Shown: piece after piece, positions 26,416 through 33,179 of the stretch
Numbering within the stretch: position 1 is the first letter of the stretch
Layout of the letters: each line of letters begins with the position of its first letter
NCBI GenBank assembly: GCA_946496575.1
Contig: CAMMHE010000011.1
Location: 1 to 44,244, forward strand
Length of the DNA: 44,244 bases
Source of the DNA: an uncultured Clostridium sp.
Lineage (GTDB): Bacteria; Bacillota; Clostridia; TANB77; CAG-508
Direction: 5' to 3'
Made by a program: the position numbers and the translations under genes
The notes under the pieces: model-generated
Told to the model about the DNA's origin: nothing
Database searches by the model: none
Seen by the model: the letters and a program-made list of their open reading frames with translations, nothing else

Positions 26416-26808
26416 ATGCTAAAATTATATTTAGATACTTGTTGTTATAATAGACCATTTGATGATTTAGAACAAGAAAAGATAAACCTAGAGGCAAATG
26501 CAACATAGAATATATTTAGAAAGTATATAAATAAAGAAGTAGAAATTTATAAAAGTATGGTAATAGATTTTGAAATATCCAAAATCAAATTAGATAATAA
26601 AAGACGACAAGTAGAAAATTTATATGACGCAATGGAATTATCACAAATTACTTATACACCAAAAATTAAACAAAGAGCATTAGAATTAAAGCAATTTAAT
26701 ATAAAAGATATGGATTCATTACATTTATCTTTTGCAGAGAGTACAGATATAGATTATTTTATTACAACTGATAGGTTGTTAATAAATGCTTCAAAAGAGC
26801 AAATTTAA
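26416..26808 (+). pseudogene. PIN-domain (VapC-like) nuclease gene with in-frame TAG
   Basis: From ATG 26416, with GAGG nine bases upstream, the frame reads KLYLDTCCYNRPFDDLEQEK, a classic PIN start with the first metal-binding Asp (LDTC). It meets TAG at 26506-26508 and then continues in the same frame as a normal PIN C-terminus: MVIDFEISKI, then IKDMDSLHLSFAESTDIDYF and ITTDRLLINA, with the later conserved acids. Total length if uninterrupted is 130 codons, normal for the family. The stop falls right after the first helix, so only a 30-residue fragment is expected from the true start; an internal ATG at 26557 could give the last 83 residues without the first Asp. VapC-like PIN proteins are RNases of toxin-antitoxin pairs. 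Read-through or suppression is an untested alternative to a broken gene. Confidence 0.8.
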
Positions 26809-26854
26809 GGATTAAAGTTATAAATCAATAGAATTTATTATGGAGTTGATTTAA

Positions 26855-27055
26855 ATGGCTGTAACAGTAAGAGAGTTAGAAAGAATAAGACGAGAAGGTC
26901 TTAAAGCTTTAAAAGATAAATTAGGTGTTGAAGGTATGATAAAATTTATACAAATGTATAGTGATGGAAAAGGAGATTATACAAAGGAAAAATATGAAAA
27001 CAATAAAGAATTAACAATAGAAGATTTTGAAAAATATTTAGCTGAAAACAACTAA
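26855..27055 (+). CDS. Small partner protein of the PIN gene, antitoxin-like
   Basis: 66 residues: a short helical, charged N-terminus (VRELERIRREGLKALKDKLG), then EGMIKFIQMYSDGKGDYTKEKYE and an acidic tail. I recognise the FxxQ(Y/F)xxGxGDYTKE pattern from small proteins encoded next to PIN-domain genes in clostridia and cyanobacteria, where they act as putative antitoxins. In the pairs I recall the small gene usually comes first; here it follows. GGAG stands nine bases before the ATG. The toxin-like partner upstream is interrupted, so this gene may be an orphan kept by chance or still in use. A terminator follows. Confidence 0.65.
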   Translation: MAVTVRELERIRREGLKALKDKLGVEGMIKFIQMYSDGKGDYTKEKYENNKELTIEDFEKYLAENN

Positions 27056-27070
27056 TAAAATACAAATTAA

Positions 27071-27099
27071 AACTATTCTCAAAAAGAGAATAGTTTTTT
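27071..27099 (+). terminator. Terminator after the antitoxin-like gene
   Basis: AACTATTCTC and GAGAATAGTT pair perfectly around AAAAA and are followed by T residues. Confidence 0.9.
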
Positions 27100-27116
27100 A
27101 TTGCAAAATGAAAAGA

Positions 27117-27165
27117 ACTCAATGTAATAGACACTAAAAAAAGTGTCTATTACATTGAGTCCTTT
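27117..27165 (+). terminator. Second long hairpin upstream of mraZ
   Basis: A perfect 18-bp stem (27117-27134 with 27143-27160) closes an eight-base A-rich loop and is followed by CCTTTTT. With the hairpin at 27071 it makes a tandem terminator insulating the dcw genes. A small mobile-repeat origin is possible because the stem is unusually long and perfect. Confidence 0.65.
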
Positions 27166-27256
27166 TTAAAATAGTAGGTTTAATTCCATGTTTAAAGTAG
27201 CATTTTTAATAAAACTAAAAAATTTTTGAAAAAAATAAAAAAATTTCAAAAAACAC

Positions 27257-27285
27257 TTGCAAAATATAAAAAAGTATATTAAAAT
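27257..27285 (+). promoter_or_regulatory. Promoter of mraZ-rsmH-ftsL
   Basis: TTGCAA at 27257-27262, 17 bases, TAAAAT at 27280-27285. The transcript would start near 27292, at the first of the four MraZ-type boxes. Confidence 0.75.
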
Positions 27286-27292
27286 TTAATCG

Positions 27293-27329
27293 AAGTGGAA
27301 CAAAGTGGTATGAAGTGGTAAAAAAGTGG
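27293..27329 (+). promoter_or_regulatory. mraZ: Four AAGTGG repeats: probable MraZ operator
   Basis: AAGTGG occurs at 27293, 27303, 27313 and 27324, that is with 10, 10 and 11-base spacing, between the promoter and the mraZ start. From what is known, MraZ binds tandem GTGG-type boxes in its own promoter region in several bacteria, one box per subunit of its ring-shaped oligomer. The fit to the gene immediately downstream is strong. Confidence 0.88.
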
Positions 27330-27345
27330 AAGGAGGAAAATTCAA

Positions 27346-27771
27346 TTGTTAATTGGTGAATATGAGCATTCTCTAGATGTTAAAGGAAGATTAATAATGC
27401 CAGCCAAATTAAGAACAGATATTGGGGAAACATTTATAGTAACAAAAGGATTAGATGGATGTCTATTTGCATTTTCACAAAATGAATGGTTGAATTTCGA
27501 AACTAAATTAAAAACATTGCCACTTTCAGACAAAAACGCTAGAAATTTTGTAAGATTTTTTTTATCAGGAGCAACAGAATGTGAAATAGATAAACAAGGA
27601 AGATTTCTAATCCCAACAAATTTAAGACAAGCAGCCAATTTAAACAAAGATGTAGTAATTATTGGGGTAGGAACCAGATTAGAATTATGGGATAAAGAAA
27701 AATGGACAAAATGTGATGAAAATATTTCAGCAGATGAAATTGCAGAAAATATGACAATGCTTGGTATATAA
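27346..27771 (+). CDS. mraZ: Transcriptional regulator MraZ
   Basis: 141 residues with two AbrB-like halves, each carrying a DxKGR-type motif: [13 protein letters not shown] at about 11-23 and [13 protein letters not shown] at about 83-95. It binds the repeats in its own leader and regulates the division and cell-wall (dcw) cluster. The start is the TTG at 27346, with AGGAGG nine bases upstream. The family normally begins M(F/L)xGEYxHxxDxKGR, which matches [14 protein letters not shown] exactly at that codon. First gene of mraZ-rsmH-ftsL. Confidence 0.95.
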   Translation: MLIGEYEHSLDVKGRLIMPAKLRTDIGETFIVTKGLDGCLFAFSQNEWLNFETKLKTLPLSDKNARNFVRFFLSGATECEIDKQGRFLIPTNLRQAANLNKDVVIIGVGTRLELWDKEKWTKCDENISADEIAENMTMLGI

Positions 27772-27793
27772 CTTGTAAAAGTTTATATAAAAA

Positions 27794-27951
27794 CAAAAGA
27801 AAAATTTACCAAAGACAAATTTTTACAAAAGATAAAATGTAAATATACAAAAGATAACTAAACAAAAGATAAATATTTTCTAAACAAAAGAAAATATACA
27901 AAAGATTAAAGTAAATACAAATGAAATTTAAGTATTCAAAAGATATTTTAA
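27794..27951 (+). repeat. Degenerate CAAAAGAT repeats between mraZ and rsmH
   Basis: At least seven copies of CAAAAGA(T/A) lie at about 27794, 27826, 27848, 27863, 27884, 27899 and 27937, with a variant at 27810. Spacing is near 15-16 or 21-22 bases. The 230-base stretch has no gene and is almost free of G and C except in these repeats. It could be slippage-generated, or a tandem binding site. Confidence 0.6.
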
Positions 27952-27984
27952 ATACTAAAGAAATAATATAAGTACATAAGATGT

Positions 27985-28018
27985 GGCAACTGGTAAAATG
28001 CAATGCCAGTTGCCGATT
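27985..28018 (+). terminator. Intra-operon hairpin before rsmH
   Basis: GGCAACTGG (27985-27993) and CCAGTTGCC (28006-28014) pair perfectly and are followed by GATTTT. It resembles a weak terminator or attenuator between mraZ and rsmH. It also covers the ATG at 28003, so that codon is unlikely to start rsmH. Confidence 0.6.
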
Positions 28019-28047
28019 TTAAAATTTCTAAAATCAGAGGTGTCATT

Positions 28048-28983
28048 TTGGAATTCAAGCATAAACCAGTATTACTAAAAGAAACTATAGAAGGACTAAA
28101 TGTAAGAAAAAATTGCATATATATTGATGGAACTTTAGGAGGAGCAGGGCATAGCAAACAGATATTAAAAAAACTTGAAAATACTGGTCTGTTAATAGGA
28201 ATAGATAGAGATGAAGAAGCTCTAAAAGCAGCAAAAAAGAATCTAAATGAATTTAAGAATGTATGTTATATACATGCTAATCATGATGAAATAAAAAACA
28301 TATTTAATGGAAATAAATTTAATTTTAGCAAAGTGGATGGAATATTATTAGATTTAGGGGTATCGTCTTATCAATTAGACGAAAAGTCAAGAGGGTTTAG
28401 TTATTTAGGAAATAATGAACTAGACATGAGAATGGACAAAACACAAGATTTAACAGCAAAAGAAGTTATAAATACATATTCTGAATCAGAATTAGCACGA
28501 ATTATATTTGAATATGGAGATGAAAGATTTGCAAAAAAAATTGCTTTAAATATTTGCAAACATAGAAAAATAGAAAAAATTTCAACTACAGAACAATTAG
28601 TAAAAATAATAGAAGAATCAATACCAAACTTTGCAAAAAATAATGGACATCCAGCAAAAAAAACATTTCAAGCAATCAGAATAGAAGTAAATAATGAAAT
28701 AGATCCATTGTATAATACCATACTAGATAGTATAGATTTATTAAATGTAGCAGGAAGATTATGTGTAATAACATTTCACTCACTAGAAGATAGGGCAGTA
28801 AAAAGAGCTTTTGAAAAAGCAGAAGGAAAATGTACATGTCCAAAAGATTTACCATATTGTGTTTGTGGAGCAAAATCTCTTGGAAAAATTATAAATAAAA
28901 AACCAATAATACCAAAAGAAGAAGAACAAAAAGAAAATTCAAGAGCTAAAAGTGCTAAGTTGAGAATTTTTGAGAAAAAATAA
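28048..28983 (+). CDS. rsmH: 16S rRNA m4C1402 methyltransferase
   Basis: RsmH (MraW) adds the N4-methyl group to C1402 in the decoding centre of 16S rRNA, using SAM. From TTG 28048 the protein is 311 residues and starts EFKHKPVLLKETIEGLN, where the family normally begins. AGAGGTG five bases upstream is the ribosome-binding site. A longer frame from ATG 28003 runs through the hairpin and adds a nonfamily N-terminus, so I reject it. The SAM site is DGTLGGAGHS at about 29. DLGVSSYQLD with RGFSY and DMRMD, and later the ITFHSLEDR segment, are all present. Translation from TTG may keep the level low. ftsL follows after 35 bases. Confidence 0.93.
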   Translation: MEFKHKPVLLKETIEGLNVRKNCIYIDGTLGGAGHSKQILKKLENTGLLIGIDRDEEALKAAKKNLNEFKNVCYIHANHDEIKNIFNGNKFNFSKVDGILLDLGVSSYQLDEKSRGFSYLGNNELDMRMDKTQDLTAKEVINTYSESELARIIFEYGDERFAKKIALNICKHRKIEKISTTEQLVKIIEESIPNFAKNNGHPAKKTFQAIRIEVNNEIDPLYNTILDSIDLLNVAGRLCVITFHSLEDRAVKRAFEKAEGKCTCPKDLPYCVCGAKSLGKIINKKPIIPKEEEQKENSRAKSAKLRIFEKK

Positions 28984-29018
28984 AAAATTTTAAATTAAAC
29001 GAATGAGGAGGTGGAAAT

Positions 29019-29495
29019 ATGGCAAGATATCAATATGAAACTAGTCCTAGAAAACTAGAACCTAGATATAAAAATAATAAAAGAAAATTAGAAATAATAA
29101 AAAATGAACAAAATAAAAATACGGTGCTTTCAAAAGAAGAAAAAAAGAATAGAAAAAAACAAGTATGTTTAGTAATTGCCATATTTGCATTATTAATTAC
29201 AATTAGCTATAGAAATTCTCTAATAACTGAACAATTTAATATTACACAAGGTTTAAAAGAAGATTTAGCAAATGTTGAAAAAGAAAACAAACAATTAGAA
29301 ATAAGTATAGAAGGAAGCCTAAATTTAAATAAAATAGAAAAAATTGCGACTGAACAATTAGGCATGCAAAAACAAACCGTTGATCAAACTATATATACTG
29401 AATTACCAAAGCAGGATTATGTAGAAGCAGTAATAGAGGAAGATAATGAAGAACAACAAAGTCTAATACAAAAAATTATAAATATTTTCAAATAA
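29019..29495 (+). CDS. ftsL: Cell-division protein FtsL-like
   Basis: 158 residues: a basic cytoplasmic N-terminus starting ARYQYETSPRKLEPRYK, one membrane helix at about 48-63, then an extracellular coiled coil (LKEDLANVEKENKQLE) and an acidic tail. Position directly after rsmH, size and layout fit FtsL, which with FtsB/DivIC activates septal peptidoglycan synthesis. The primary sequence of FtsL is poorly conserved, so the call rests on topology and context. GAGGAGGTG precedes the ATG. No murein synthase or mraY/mur gene follows; the cluster ends at a terminator. Confidence 0.8.
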   Translation: MARYQYETSPRKLEPRYKNNKRKLEIIKNEQNKNTVLSKEEKKNRKKQVCLVIAIFALLITISYRNSLITEQFNITQGLKEDLANVEKENKQLEISIEGSLNLNKIEKIATEQLGMQKQTVDQTIYTELPKQDYVEAVIEEDNEEQQSLIQKIINIFK

Positions 29496-29531
29496 AAACA
29501 ACTGTAATAATAATATCTTACAGTTGTTTAT
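29496..29531. terminator. Bidirectional terminator between ftsL and the HD-GYP gene
   Basis: AAACAACTGTAA (29496-29507) pairs with TTACAGTTGTTT (29518-29529). A and T runs flank both sides, so it can end both converging transcripts. Confidence 0.8.
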
Positions 29532-29537
29532 TTTTTA

Positions 29538-30464
29538 CTATACACGGAGTTTCTTAATTATTTTTATCTCATCATATAATTTGTTGATCATATTTTTTCT
29601 AACATCATAAGCCTCTTTATATTCCTCATACATATCTTTATAATTTTCTATAGTTTCATCTTTTTTTAACAAAAGTTGAATTCCATTTAAATAATATTTT
29701 TTATCTTTATCTTTTTTAGAATTATTCATTTTTTGTTCGTATTTCTCAATTTGTTTAAATCTTGATAATTCTTCCTTTAATTCTTCTACATAATTTTCAG
29801 TATAGGCTATTTCAAGATAAACGTCATCTAATACAACTTTTAATAATTTTTTAACTATAAATCTATTAATTTTACCAACATTTTCATGTATATCTGAACT
29901 AGACTTTTTAATTGGTTTTGTATCTTCTATCATAATTTTTAAAGCTTCAGAAATATCTATATGTGATTTATATTGTCGTTTACTAACAATAGCATCAAAT
30001 TGATCTGCAACTCTAACAATTTGTGCTTCATAAGGTATATCTTTTAAAGTTATACCATTTGGATATCCAGATCCATTTAAAGATTCATGATGATTTAATG
30101 CAACAGTAGCATATGGTCTTAACTTTAAATCTTTCATACATAAATTATAACCATTTATTGTATGTTTTTTTATTATTTCATATTCTTCGTCTGATAATTT
30201 AGTAGGTTTTTGCAGAATATCAACAGGAACAAATAATTTACCAATATCATGTAAATATGCACAAGTCGTACAGTATACAGTAAAACCTTTATTACAATGT
30301 AAATATTCACATAGTCTACAAGTAATACTAGCAACATTTTCAGAGTGCTGTCTTGTAAAAACATCTAAAGTATCAAGTAAATTTAATTGGTAACGAATTA
30401 CTTTATCAAGATTATAAGACTTCAAACTTGTCATATCATAAAAATTAAATTTTTTAGTTTCCAT
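29538..30464 (-). CDS. HD-GYP-domain protein, probable c-di-GMP phosphodiesterase
   Basis: 308 residues, with no membrane segment. The catalytic pattern is nearly complete: H40, H72-D73 in HDIGK with K76, H101, H125-H126-E127, N130, GYP at 133-135 and D154. Proteins with the full HHExxxGxGYP motif generally hydrolyse cyclic di-GMP. The region just before HDIGK is unusually rich in cysteine (C49, C52, C57, C65, C68), which may bind metal. The C-terminal third (about 215-308) is a charged helical region, likely a coiled coil. AGGAG precedes the ATG and a good promoter drives it. It is divergent from the sortase/surface-protein genes. An HD hydrolase of another substrate is possible. Confidence 0.82.
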   Translation of the reverse strand: METKKFNFYDMTSLKSYNLDKVIRYQLNLLDTLDVFTRQHSENVASITCRLCEYLHCNKGFTVYCTTCAYLHDIGKLFVPVDILQKPTKLSDEEYEIIKKHTINGYNLCMKDLKLRPYATVALNHHESLNGSGYPNGITLKDIPYEAQIVRVADQFDAIVSKRQYKSHIDISEALKIMIEDTKPIKKSSSDIHENVGKINRFIVKKLLKVVLDDVYLEIAYTENYVEELKEELSRFKQIEKYEQKMNNSKKDKDKKYYLNGIQLLLKKDETIENYKDMYEEYKEAYDVRKNMINKLYDEIKIIKKLRV

Positions 30465-30514
30465 ATAATTTTTCTCCTATAAAATGTGCAATTATCTTTT
30501 GTTTTTATATTATA

Positions 30515-30543
30515 ATTATAACAGTAAAATATTTTAAATTCAA
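30515..30543 (-). promoter_or_regulatory. Promoter of the HD-GYP gene
   Basis: On the reverse strand TTGAAT (30538-30543) is 17 bases from TATAAT (30515-30520). Confidence 0.75.
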
Positions 30544-30574
30544 CAAATCAATAAAATTTTATAAAAGTTATTAG

Positions 30575-30591
30575 TGTCGTTTTTTGTCGAT
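30575..30591 (+). promoter_or_regulatory. Two Spo0A-box-like sites between divergent promoters
   Basis: TGTCGTT at 30575-30581 and TGTCGAT at 30585-30591 each match the 0A-box consensus TGTCGAA at six of seven positions. They are exactly 10 bp apart, as in tandem sites for a Spo0A dimer. They lie ten bases upstream of the -35 of the rightward promoter and about 30 from the leftward -35. Confidence 0.45.
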
Positions 30592-30600
30592 GAAAAAAAC

Positions 30601-30629
30601 TTTACAAATACAATAATCTATAGTATTAT
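30601..30629 (+). promoter_or_regulatory. Promoter of the sortase/surface-protein genes
   Basis: TTTACA at 30601-30606, 17 bases, TATTAT at 30624-30629. Confidence 0.65.
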
Positions 30630-30724
30630 AAAAATATACAAATTACATGTATATTTTTTTCAAAAATTTAAATCTTTAAATTTCCCAAAAAATTAAAATT
30701 TAATATTGGAGGTGACAGCAATGA

Positions 30725-31339
30725 ATGTATTCTAAAAGATGTGTTAATATGATTACTTTAATATTGTCTATTATAATATTCATAATAATAAATATATTAT
30801 TTGATCAGATTAGCAATGTAAATATTATAAGAGCAGAAGATAATGTAACAAGTCAATTTACTAAAGAATATGTATCAAGATTAACAAAAGATATATTACA
30901 TAAAAAAATACAACAAATAGAAACACAAAAATTCAATGAAAAAACAACAAATGAAGATGTAGTAAAAAAATGGCAAATTGAAATACCAATTATAGATCTT
31001 ATAGCACCAATAGAGGAAGGAACAGATAAAGAAACATTGAATGAATTTGTTGGGCATTTTTCAATAACTCCAAAGATATATGGAAATATTGGACTTGCTG
31101 CACATAATAGAGGGTATCCAGTAAATTATTTTGCTAGATTAAAAGAACTGAAAGGAGGAGAAGAAATAATATATACATATGGTGAGCAACAAAAAACATA
31201 TGTAGTAACTAAAAATTTAAAAATAAGTGACATAGATTGGGGCTATTTAGAAGATACTACTGAAAATAGAATAACATTAATAACGTGTATAGAAAATGAA
31301 CCAGCATATAGAAGATGTATACAAGGTGTAGAAATGTAA
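30725..31339 (+). CDS. Class D-like sortase
   Basis: 204 residues: an N-terminal membrane helix at about 9-26, then a sortase domain. Catalytic residues visible are H127 in LAAHNRG, C188 in TLITC, and R196 or R197 in AYRRC. The GHFSITPKIYGNIGLAAHNRG stretch is typical of small clostridial class D enzymes, which anchor proteins by LPxTG-like motifs. The start has two overlapping options: GGAGGTGA is followed after five bases by ATG 30721, which opens only a four-codon frame (MNVF), and after nine by ATG 30725, which begins the sortase. I choose 30725. The next gene encodes a protein ending in LPVTG, its probable substrate. Confidence 0.88.
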   Translation: MYSKRCVNMITLILSIIIFIIINILFDQISNVNIIRAEDNVTSQFTKEYVSRLTKDILHKKIQQIETQKFNEKTTNEDVVKKWQIEIPIIDLIAPIEEGTDKETLNEFVGHFSITPKIYGNIGLAAHNRGYPVNYFARLKELKGGEEIIYTYGEQQKTYVVTKNLKISDIDWGYLEDTTENRITLITCIENEPAYRRCIQGVEM

Positions 31340-31370
31340 AATATATTTGATAAGAAAGGAATGAAAAAAT

Positions 31371-32648
31371 TTGAAAAATATTATAAAAATAGCTATTATT
31401 AGTATGTTACTAATAGTACTGAATCTATCATTATTTTTAAATTGTACACAAGCAACAAATGCAGAAACAAGAACAGTGTATGAAATTGATTATTGTGATA
31501 AAGTATTAACTTATAGAGGTACTCCAATAGGAGCAGTATATGTAGTTTATGAAGAAGATGGACAACAGTATCCAGCATATTGTATAAGCCCACAAAATAT
31601 AGGAGTAGGTGAAACAGATGCATATGATGTAACAGTAGGCGGAAATATAACAGATGTGGGGTTATGGAGAGTTATAATAAATGGATTTCCATATAAAACT
31701 ATAGAAGAACTTGGTGTACAAAATGAAAGGGAAGCATATTTAGCAACAAAACAGGCAATATATTGTTATATAAACAAAAGAGGAACAGAAAACTACTCAT
31801 CAATAGGTGAAGCAGGAAAAAGAACTTTAAATGCACTAAATAAAATACTAAATGATGCAAATAATTGTAATGAAACAAAAATTCCAAATTATGTTGATAT
31901 AGTAACAAATGATGAAGAATGGGTACAGGATAAAATAGACAATAAATATGTGTCAAAAACATATAAAATACAAAATGTTGCTCCAATAACAGATTATACT
32001 GTACAAATTTCAGGAGAGAATATACCAGAAGGATTGATAATTACAGATTTACAAAACAATATGAAAAATACATTTGAACAAAATGAACAATTTAAAATAT
32101 TAATACCTATAAATATGTTAAACAATAATGGAAATTTTACCATAAATGTACAAACAAAAATGGAAACAAAACCAGTTTTATATGGTAAATCACCAAATAC
32201 CGAATTACAAGATTATGCATTAACAGTATATAAATATGAAGACACAAGTGGGATTTATTCAGAAGAATATCAAAAAAATAAATCACAAATAAAAATACTA
32301 AAACAAGACAAAGAAAGTAAACAACCATTGGAAGGAGTAGAATTTGAATTATTAAATGAGAATAAAGAAGTAATATATCAAAATTTAATAACAGATAAAA
32401 ATGGTGAAATTATAATTTCTAATATATTACCAGGAAAATATTATTTAAGAGAAGTAAGAACTCTAAATGGGTATATATCATATGATGAATATATACAAAT
32501 TGATATTAAATTAAATGAACAGATAAATATATTAATAAATAATTCTAAGAAAAAAGATATAGAAATTACAGAAGAAAAGACTAATATAGAAGTAAGTAAA
32601 GAAATAAAAGATGTTATTGAAAAAAAATTACCTGTAACGGGAATGTAA
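31371..32648 (+). CDS. Secreted thioester (TQXA) and SpaA-domain surface protein ending in LPVTGM
   Basis: 425 residues. A signal peptide (about 1-31, hydrophobic core IAIISMLLIVLNLSLFL) is followed by a TQXA thioester domain. There C71 in YPAYCISP and Q128 in ATKQAIYCYI are placed to form the internal thioester that such domains use to bind host surfaces covalently. A linker leads to one SpaA/CnaB domain (about 306-395, ILKQDKESKQPLEGVEFEL to the YYLREV region) that may hold an isopeptide bond. The protein stops one residue after LPVTG, with none of the hydrophobic segment and basic tail a sorting signal needs. The start is TTG 31371, ten bases after AAAGGA; the ATG at 31361 opens only a short other frame. 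The gene follows the sortase by 31 bases. Confidence 0.85.
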   Translation: MKNIIKIAIISMLLIVLNLSLFLNCTQATNAETRTVYEIDYCDKVLTYRGTPIGAVYVVYEEDGQQYPAYCISPQNIGVGETDAYDVTVGGNITDVGLWRVIINGFPYKTIEELGVQNEREAYLATKQAIYCYINKRGTENYSSIGEAGKRTLNALNKILNDANNCNETKIPNYVDIVTNDEEWVQDKIDNKYVSKTYKIQNVAPITDYTVQISGENIPEGLIITDLQNNMKNTFEQNEQFKILIPINMLNNNGNFTINVQTKMETKPVLYGKSPNTELQDYALTVYKYEDTSGIYSEEYQKNKSQIKILKQDKESKQPLEGVEFELLNENKEVIYQNLITDKNGEIIISNILPGKYYLREVRTLNGYISYDEYIQIDIKLNEQINILINNSKKKDIEITEEKTNIEVSKEIKDVIEKKLPVTGM

Positions 32649-32773
32649 AGTATTATTATTATAAACATAAACGTAATTTGTATTATTATATAACTATACG
32701 AATGAATAATAGTAAAAATACTGGGAAAAATCTTATCAGATGCAAGGAAATAGTTTGAAAGGGTGTTGCCAGT

Positions 32774-33115
32774 ATGCAAATAAATAATGTGAAAAATATT
32801 GTTATCTTAAAAAGTTTACCTTCAAATATTGTTGAAGAAGCTATAATAATTTTGAAATCTAATAAATATGCTAAAAAATTCCAGATGATAGAAAAGAATA
32901 ATAAAAATGAATCAGAAAAATCAACATATAATAGTAAAGATTATATTATTAAAGAAGCAGAATCGTTAATTACAAGTTATGCAAGTAAGATAGAAAATAA
33001 AAATTATTTTGAAAAACCAAGTAAGATTTTAAAGACAAAATATGAAAGACTAAAAAAAGCTTACTTATTAACATTTATTATTCTGATTATAAGTTTAATA
33101 ATAAATTTTATTTAA
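32774..33115 (+). CDS. Small tail-anchored protein, function unknown
   Basis: 113 residues. The N-terminal half (NNVKNIVILKSLPSNIVEEAIIILKSNKYAKK) looks like a short alpha/beta unit. The middle is hydrophilic, and residues about 95-113 are a single membrane helix at the very C-terminus (LLTFIILIISLIINFI), so the protein would face the cytoplasm. AAAGGGTG precedes the ATG. It stands alone between the surface-protein gene and the SpoIVFA/SpoIVFB-like pair, and a hairpin follows. Its position suggests a sporulation or envelope role, but no motif supports one. Confidence 0.65.
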   Translation: MQINNVKNIVILKSLPSNIVEEAIIILKSNKYAKKFQMIEKNNKNESEKSTYNSKDYIIKEAESLITSYASKIENKNYFEKPSKILKTKYERLKKAYLLTFIILIISLIINFI

Positions 33116-33123
33116 ACATAAAA

Positions 33124-33179
33124 CCTCTTTTCCCATCATATACATTAAATATGATAGACAAAGGAAAAGAGGTGTTTTT
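33124..33179 (+). terminator. Hairpin that also covers the ribosome-binding site of the M23 gene
   Basis: CCTCTTTTCC (33124-33133) pairs with GGAAAAGAGG (33163-33172), and CATCATA with TATGAT inside. GTGTTTTT follows. The GAGGTG ribosome-binding site of the gene at 33180 is inside the 3' arm, five bases before its ATG. It may stop transcription, mask translation, or both. Confidence 0.65.

Noticed and set aside
27794..27951. Possible CRISPR array
   Set aside because: Units are only about 8 bases, degenerate and unevenly spaced, with no unique spacers and no cas genes.
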